DNA from: UBA2040 sp041751955
GTDB lineage: Bacteria > Bacteroidota > Bacteroidia > Flavobacteriales_D > Crocinitomicaceae
Assembly (NCBI GenBank): GCA_041751955.1
Contig: JBGSIB010000046.1
Location: 1 to 64,000 of the forward strand
Direction: 5' to 3'
DNA length: 64,000 bases
Shown here: one piece after another, positions 61,538 to 64,000 of the stretch
Numbering within the stretch: the stretch's first letter is position 1
How the letters are laid out: each line of letters starts with the position of its first letter
Notes under the pieces: generated by a model
What the model saw: only the letters and a program-made list of their open reading frames with translations
What the model was told of the DNA's origin: nothing
Database searches by the model: none
Translations under genes and position numbers: made by a program

Positions 61538-61981
61538 TTGAAATCTTTCCCATACTTATTCGAAGCCATTTATTGTGACCCGCAAACCAATCAGCATATA
61601 AAGATGCAAGAATCAATAGATGATGATGGGTTAAATCAAGCTTATTTGGTGTATTTGCGAAATTTCATTTTGGATGAAGTAGAAGCCGATATTGTTTGTC
61701 TACAGAATAAAGTGATAGGCAAAAACCACATCCAAACAGTTGGATACAAATACCGTGCTTGGTACAAAGCAGTAAATCAAATATGGATTGGATATTTGGT
61801 CTCCCCCAAAACTGACGCGGGAGATTATATCATTGAAAGTTCAGGTGACATTACAGTCTATGCTGGTCAATCAGTCACCATCCAACCTGGTTTTCATCTG
61901 CCTGTTCGGCGGACAGGTGCGCAAGCAGGTTCAGATTTCCATGCCTTTATATATTTTGACGGTTGTGTTAGGCCCGATTAA
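61538..61981 (+). CDS. Orphan hydrolase C-terminal cassette 2 with an in-frame palindromic insert
   Basis: A 147-residue frame starting at TTG directly after lipoprotein 2, again without signal peptide. It matches the hydrolase C-terminus from FEAIYCDPQT onward but is more diverged and ends FDGCVRPD, without the final ...RVE. Seven extra residues (LPVRRTG, 61898-61918) interrupt the GFHAQAGSDF motif. Confidence 0.72.
   Translation: MKSFPYLFEAIYCDPQTNQHIKMQESIDDDGLNQAYLVYLRNFILDEVEADIVCLQNKVIGKNHIQTVGYKYRAWYKAVNQIWIGYLVSPKTDAGDYIIESSGDITVYAGQSVTIQPGFHLPVRRTGAQAGSDFHAFIYFDGCVRPD
61898..61918 (+). repeat. 21-base palindromic insertion inside cassette 2
   Basis: Relative to the hydrolase and cassette 1, 21 bases are inserted in frame between the codons for His and Ala-Gln. 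They contain the inverted repeat CCTGTtcggcggACAGG. A piece of it (GGCGGACAG) also occurs at 12122-12130 at the edge of repeat copy A. Confidence 0.7.
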
Positions 61982-62019
61982 GACTTTAGAATACGATAAC
62001 ATTTTAATACTTATCAAAC

Positions 62020-62640
62020 ATGAAAAATTTTCTTTTAGCAACATTCGTGGGATTATTGCTGATTTCCTGCGGTAAAAAACGAACCTTCCACATCAAAGCG
62101 ATCAACGCCGTCACCGGTCAACCCTATGCAGGATTGGCTTACGGTGTGTCTGGAACCAAAACAGCTGGAAATGGAGAAAAACAAGTGTATGAACACAATG
62201 GGTTTTTGGATGCCAACGGTGAAGCTTATGTTACTTTAAAAGTCAAGACGGGAAGAACCTATAATATTGGTTGCACAAAACCACCCAATACTTGTTACGT
62301 GAAAGACATTAAATTTACATACGCCATTCAAGATGAGGCGAACCCCACCTTTCAGTTTGAGTATGCGGAGTGTGCTAATATAAAATTGAACATAGAAAAC
62401 GTCAATTGCCAGGGTCCGAATGATAAAATGAACTTTCAATATCGTAACAGATATTCTAGTTTTAATGGATGGTCAACCGATCGTCTAGGATGTTACAGCT
62501 ATGAATCTGATTTTTTCCAAATTCCATCGGGTTGGATTATCTATCAGTGGAAAGTAGAGAGAAATGGAATTCTTACTAACTTCGAAGATAGTATGTACAT
62601 AGCGCCTAATGGTTCTGGAATTTTTATTATAAATTACTAA
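62020..62640 (+). CDS. Array lipoprotein 3
   Basis: A 206-residue lipoprotein (lipobox LISC, Cys17), homologous to copies 1 and 2: KAINAVTGQPYAGLAYGV, GFLDANGEAYVTLKV, PPNTCYVKDIKFTY, FEYAECANIKLNIENVNCQG. The C-terminal part differs again. No cassette follows; the truncated fourth copy starts directly after its stop. Confidence 0.8.
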   Translation: MKNFLLATFVGLLLISCGKKRTFHIKAINAVTGQPYAGLAYGVSGTKTAGNGEKQVYEHNGFLDANGEAYVTLKVKTGRTYNIGCTKPPNTCYVKDIKFTYAIQDEANPTFQFEYAECANIKLNIENVNCQGPNDKMNFQYRNRYSSFNGWSTDRLGCYSYESDFFQIPSGWIIYQWKVERNGILTNFEDSMYIAPNGSGIFIINY

Positions 62641-62814
62641 ATGAAACTAATCGTCTTTTATGCTCTTGCGGCAGTTTTTATATTGACTTCGTGCGGAAAG
62701 GAAGCGACTGTGCACATAAAAGCCATTAACGCTGTCACAGGTGAACCTTATGCTGGATTGGCATACGGTGTTCATGAAACCAAATTAAGCACAAACGCTG
62801 AAGAACAAGTCTAG
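62641..62814 (+). pseudogene. Truncated array lipoprotein 4
   Basis: A 57-residue remnant starting at the ATG right after the stop of lipoprotein 3. It has a signal and lipobox (TSCGKEATVHIKAINAV) and the common block TGEPYAGLAYGV, then diverges and stops at 62812-62814 before any of the Cys-rich or variable parts. It marks the end of the array. Confidence 0.8.
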
Positions 62815-62908
62815 TTTCTCAGTTTCAGGTTTAATTTTTGCTAATTTTTCTCCATGAATGCTCGATTTTCGCTAAGTTCGTTTGAAAATTGAATCAATTA
62901 TTCTTTAC

Positions 62909-64000
62909 ATGAGAAACAGTATGAAATCCGCACTTGTATTACTAACGCTATCACTTTTATCCCTTCAGATAAAGGCACAAACAAAAGCTGTTCCCTATTT
63001 CAGAAATGGCGAAGCCCAAGTTGTTTCTGCATTCAACACCCCTGACGAATGGATCAAAGAAGATGTTTGGGTAGAGACCACTTTCGATAGCGACGGCGAT
63101 GGAAAACTCGATAGAATGCATGTTTTCTTAACGCGTCCTTTTCAAACCGAAACGGAAGGACTTAAACTGCCGGTCATTTATATGTCGAGTCCATATTTTG
63201 CAGGAACGGGAGGCAATTCAAAAAAATATTTCTGGAATGTAGAACACGAACTTGGCGCTGCAACAAAAGTACACAAGCACCCCAAAGTGAAACGAAAAGA
63301 AAATCGGCCCCGGGAAACAACCATGAATGATAACGAATGGATCAAATACGGTTATGCCACTGTGTATTCCTCCTCACCCGGAACCGGATTTTCGGATGGT
63401 TCACCAACGATTGGGGGCGAAAATGAATCTCTCGCGCCAAAAGCAGTGATTGATTGGCTTTGCGGACGAGCATCGGGATACAAAACACGACAAGGAAACG
63501 ATAAAGTGCTGGCCACATGGTGCACAGGAAAAGTGGGCATGACGGGAACTTCTTACAACGGAAGTTTATGTTTAGCTGCTGCCGTTACAGGTGTTGAAGG
63601 TTTGGAAGCAATCATTCCCGTTGCGCCTGTTAGTTCATGGTACAAATACTATCGTTCCAACGGTTTGGTTCGTTCGCCAGGTGGTTATTTGGGAGAAGAC
63701 ATGGACGTTCTCTACGATTTTGTGCACAGCGGCGATAAAAAAAATCGCAAGCGAAATGACTCCGAAGTAAGAGATAAAATTTTAGTACCAGGTGAAGATA
63801 GAATTTCAGGAGATTTCAATGAATTTTGGGCTTCCAGAGACTATTTGTCACAAATTGGAAAGATGAAAGCGGCCATGTTGATGTCACACGGATTCAACGA
63901 TTGGAACGTGATGCCTGAACAAAGTTTCCGCATGTATGAAGCAGCGAAAGAAATGGGCTTGCCAACACAAATTTATTACCATCAAAGAGGACATGGCGGA
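62909..64000 (+). CDS. S15-type Xaa-Pro dipeptidyl-peptidase/CocE-like hydrolase (partial)
   Basis: The N-terminal ~364 residues of a large exported hydrolase; the gene runs off the window. A signal peptide (about 1-24, LSLQIKAQ) is followed by the X-Pro dipeptidyl-peptidase fold: VWVETTFDSDGDGKLDRMHV, SSPGTGFSDGSPT, the nucleophile in GMTGTSYNGSL, an acid in SHGFNDWNV and the catalytic His in HQRGHGG at the edge. In family terms it removes X-Pro dipeptides; lactam or ester substrates also occur. An ATG at 62921 is a possible later start. Confidence 0.85.
   Translation, partial: MRNSMKSALVLLTLSLLSLQIKAQTKAVPYFRNGEAQVVSAFNTPDEWIKEDVWVETTFDSDGDGKLDRMHVFLTRPFQTETEGLKLPVIYMSSPYFAGTGGNSKKYFWNVEHELGAATKVHKHPKVKRKENRPRETTMNDNEWIKYGYATVYSSSPGTGFSDGSPTIGGENESLAPKAVIDWLCGRASGYKTRQGNDKVLATWCTGKVGMTGTSYNGSLCLAAAVTGVEGLEAIIPVAPVSSWYKYYRSNGLVRSPGGYLGEDMDVLYDFVHSGDKKNRKRNDSEVRDKILVPGEDRISGDFNEFWASRDYLSQIGKMKAAMLMSHGFNDWNVMPEQSFRMYEAAKEMGLPTQIYYHQRGHGG

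Noticed and set aside
59388..62814. Classic Rhs/CDI polymorphic toxin array
   Set aside because: In those systems the C-terminal parts are divergent toxins; here the cassettes are conserved in sequence and there are no Rhs or CDI repeats. An effector-immunity relation remains only a hypothesis.
1..64000. CRISPR arrays, phage, insertion sequences, rRNA
   Set aside because: No direct-repeat arrays with spacers, transposase, integrase or phage structural genes, and no rRNA sequence were seen.

Overview
The window is a chromosomal segment of a member of the Bacteroidota, most likely Flavobacteriia and possibly near Fluviicola/Crocinitomicaceae; the lineage below phylum is inference. The signs are AT-rich DNA, TAnnTTTG promoter -7 boxes without obvious Shine-Dalgarno sites, SusC-style TonB-dependent receptors with carboxypeptidase-like N-terminal domains, T9SS-type C-terminal domains, an IPExxxVDY protein next to pyruvate kinase, an HYC_CC_PP-type protein and LytS/LytTR pairs. 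No phage, insertion sequence, CRISPR array or rRNA was seen.

Layout. 0-1.6 kb: ExbB-membrane protein-ExbD energy-transduction genes (minus). 1.6-2.0 kb: tRNA-Ser with a partial duplication of its 3' end. 2-10.1 kb: ansA, a galE-barrel protein-tatD overlap operon, a DUF2141 protein, a HerA-like ATPase-nuclease-ppk2 operon and a dodecin. 10.2-18.4 kb: aspS, a putative metal-handling cluster (HYC_CC_PP protein, TonB receptor, HMA protein), an arylsulfotransferase-like T9SS protein and metK, which is frameshifted near its 3' end. 18.5-24 kb: membrane protein, a YbjQ-44 aa peptide-GT-C overlap operon, a sialidase-fold T9SS protein, a barrel protein and a DsbA-like protein. 24-34 kb: gcvP, an AAA ATPase preceded by four spaced palindromes, pyk, an EamA transporter and an alpha-oxoamine synthase. 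33.9-34.4 kb: tRNA-Leu, tRNA-Gly and a decayed tRNA-Pro. 34.4-56 kb: mutS, lipoproteins, a SpoU-type methyltransferase, ferredoxin-NADP reductase, a MoeB-rhodanese protein, an orphan histidine kinase, thyA-folA, topB, a DOPA-dioxygenase-like enzyme, a tandem tocopherol-cyclase-like pair (first copy broken), a TonB receptor and a LytS/LytTR pair.

The most unusual region is 56.2-62.8 kb. A surface-protein gene has seven AAAAC repeats just after its ATG. At the present count the ATG is out of frame with a good signal peptide and the rest of the gene, while eight repeats would restore the frame, as in a phase-variable contingency locus now OFF. Its stop overlaps (ATGA) the start of an 848-residue secreted alpha/beta-hydrolase. 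The last ~137 residues of that hydrolase recur downstream as two signal-less cassettes, each alternating with a related lipoprotein gene, and a truncated fourth lipoprotein ends the array. This could be a switchable secreted hydrolase with a lipoprotein (possibly immunity) array and recombination cassettes; that function is inference.

A second theme is promoter placement. Several genes have TAnnTTTG boxes ending only 4-8 bases before the start codon (galE, the HYC_CC_PP gene, the DsbA-like gene, the IPExxxVDY gene, the EamA gene, the SpoU methyltransferase), which implies leaderless or near-leaderless mRNAs and fixes several start codons. Single-base frame breaks in metK and in one tocopherol-cyclase-like gene could be real or sequencing errors, so the repeat count at 56.3 kb should be confirmed from raw reads.
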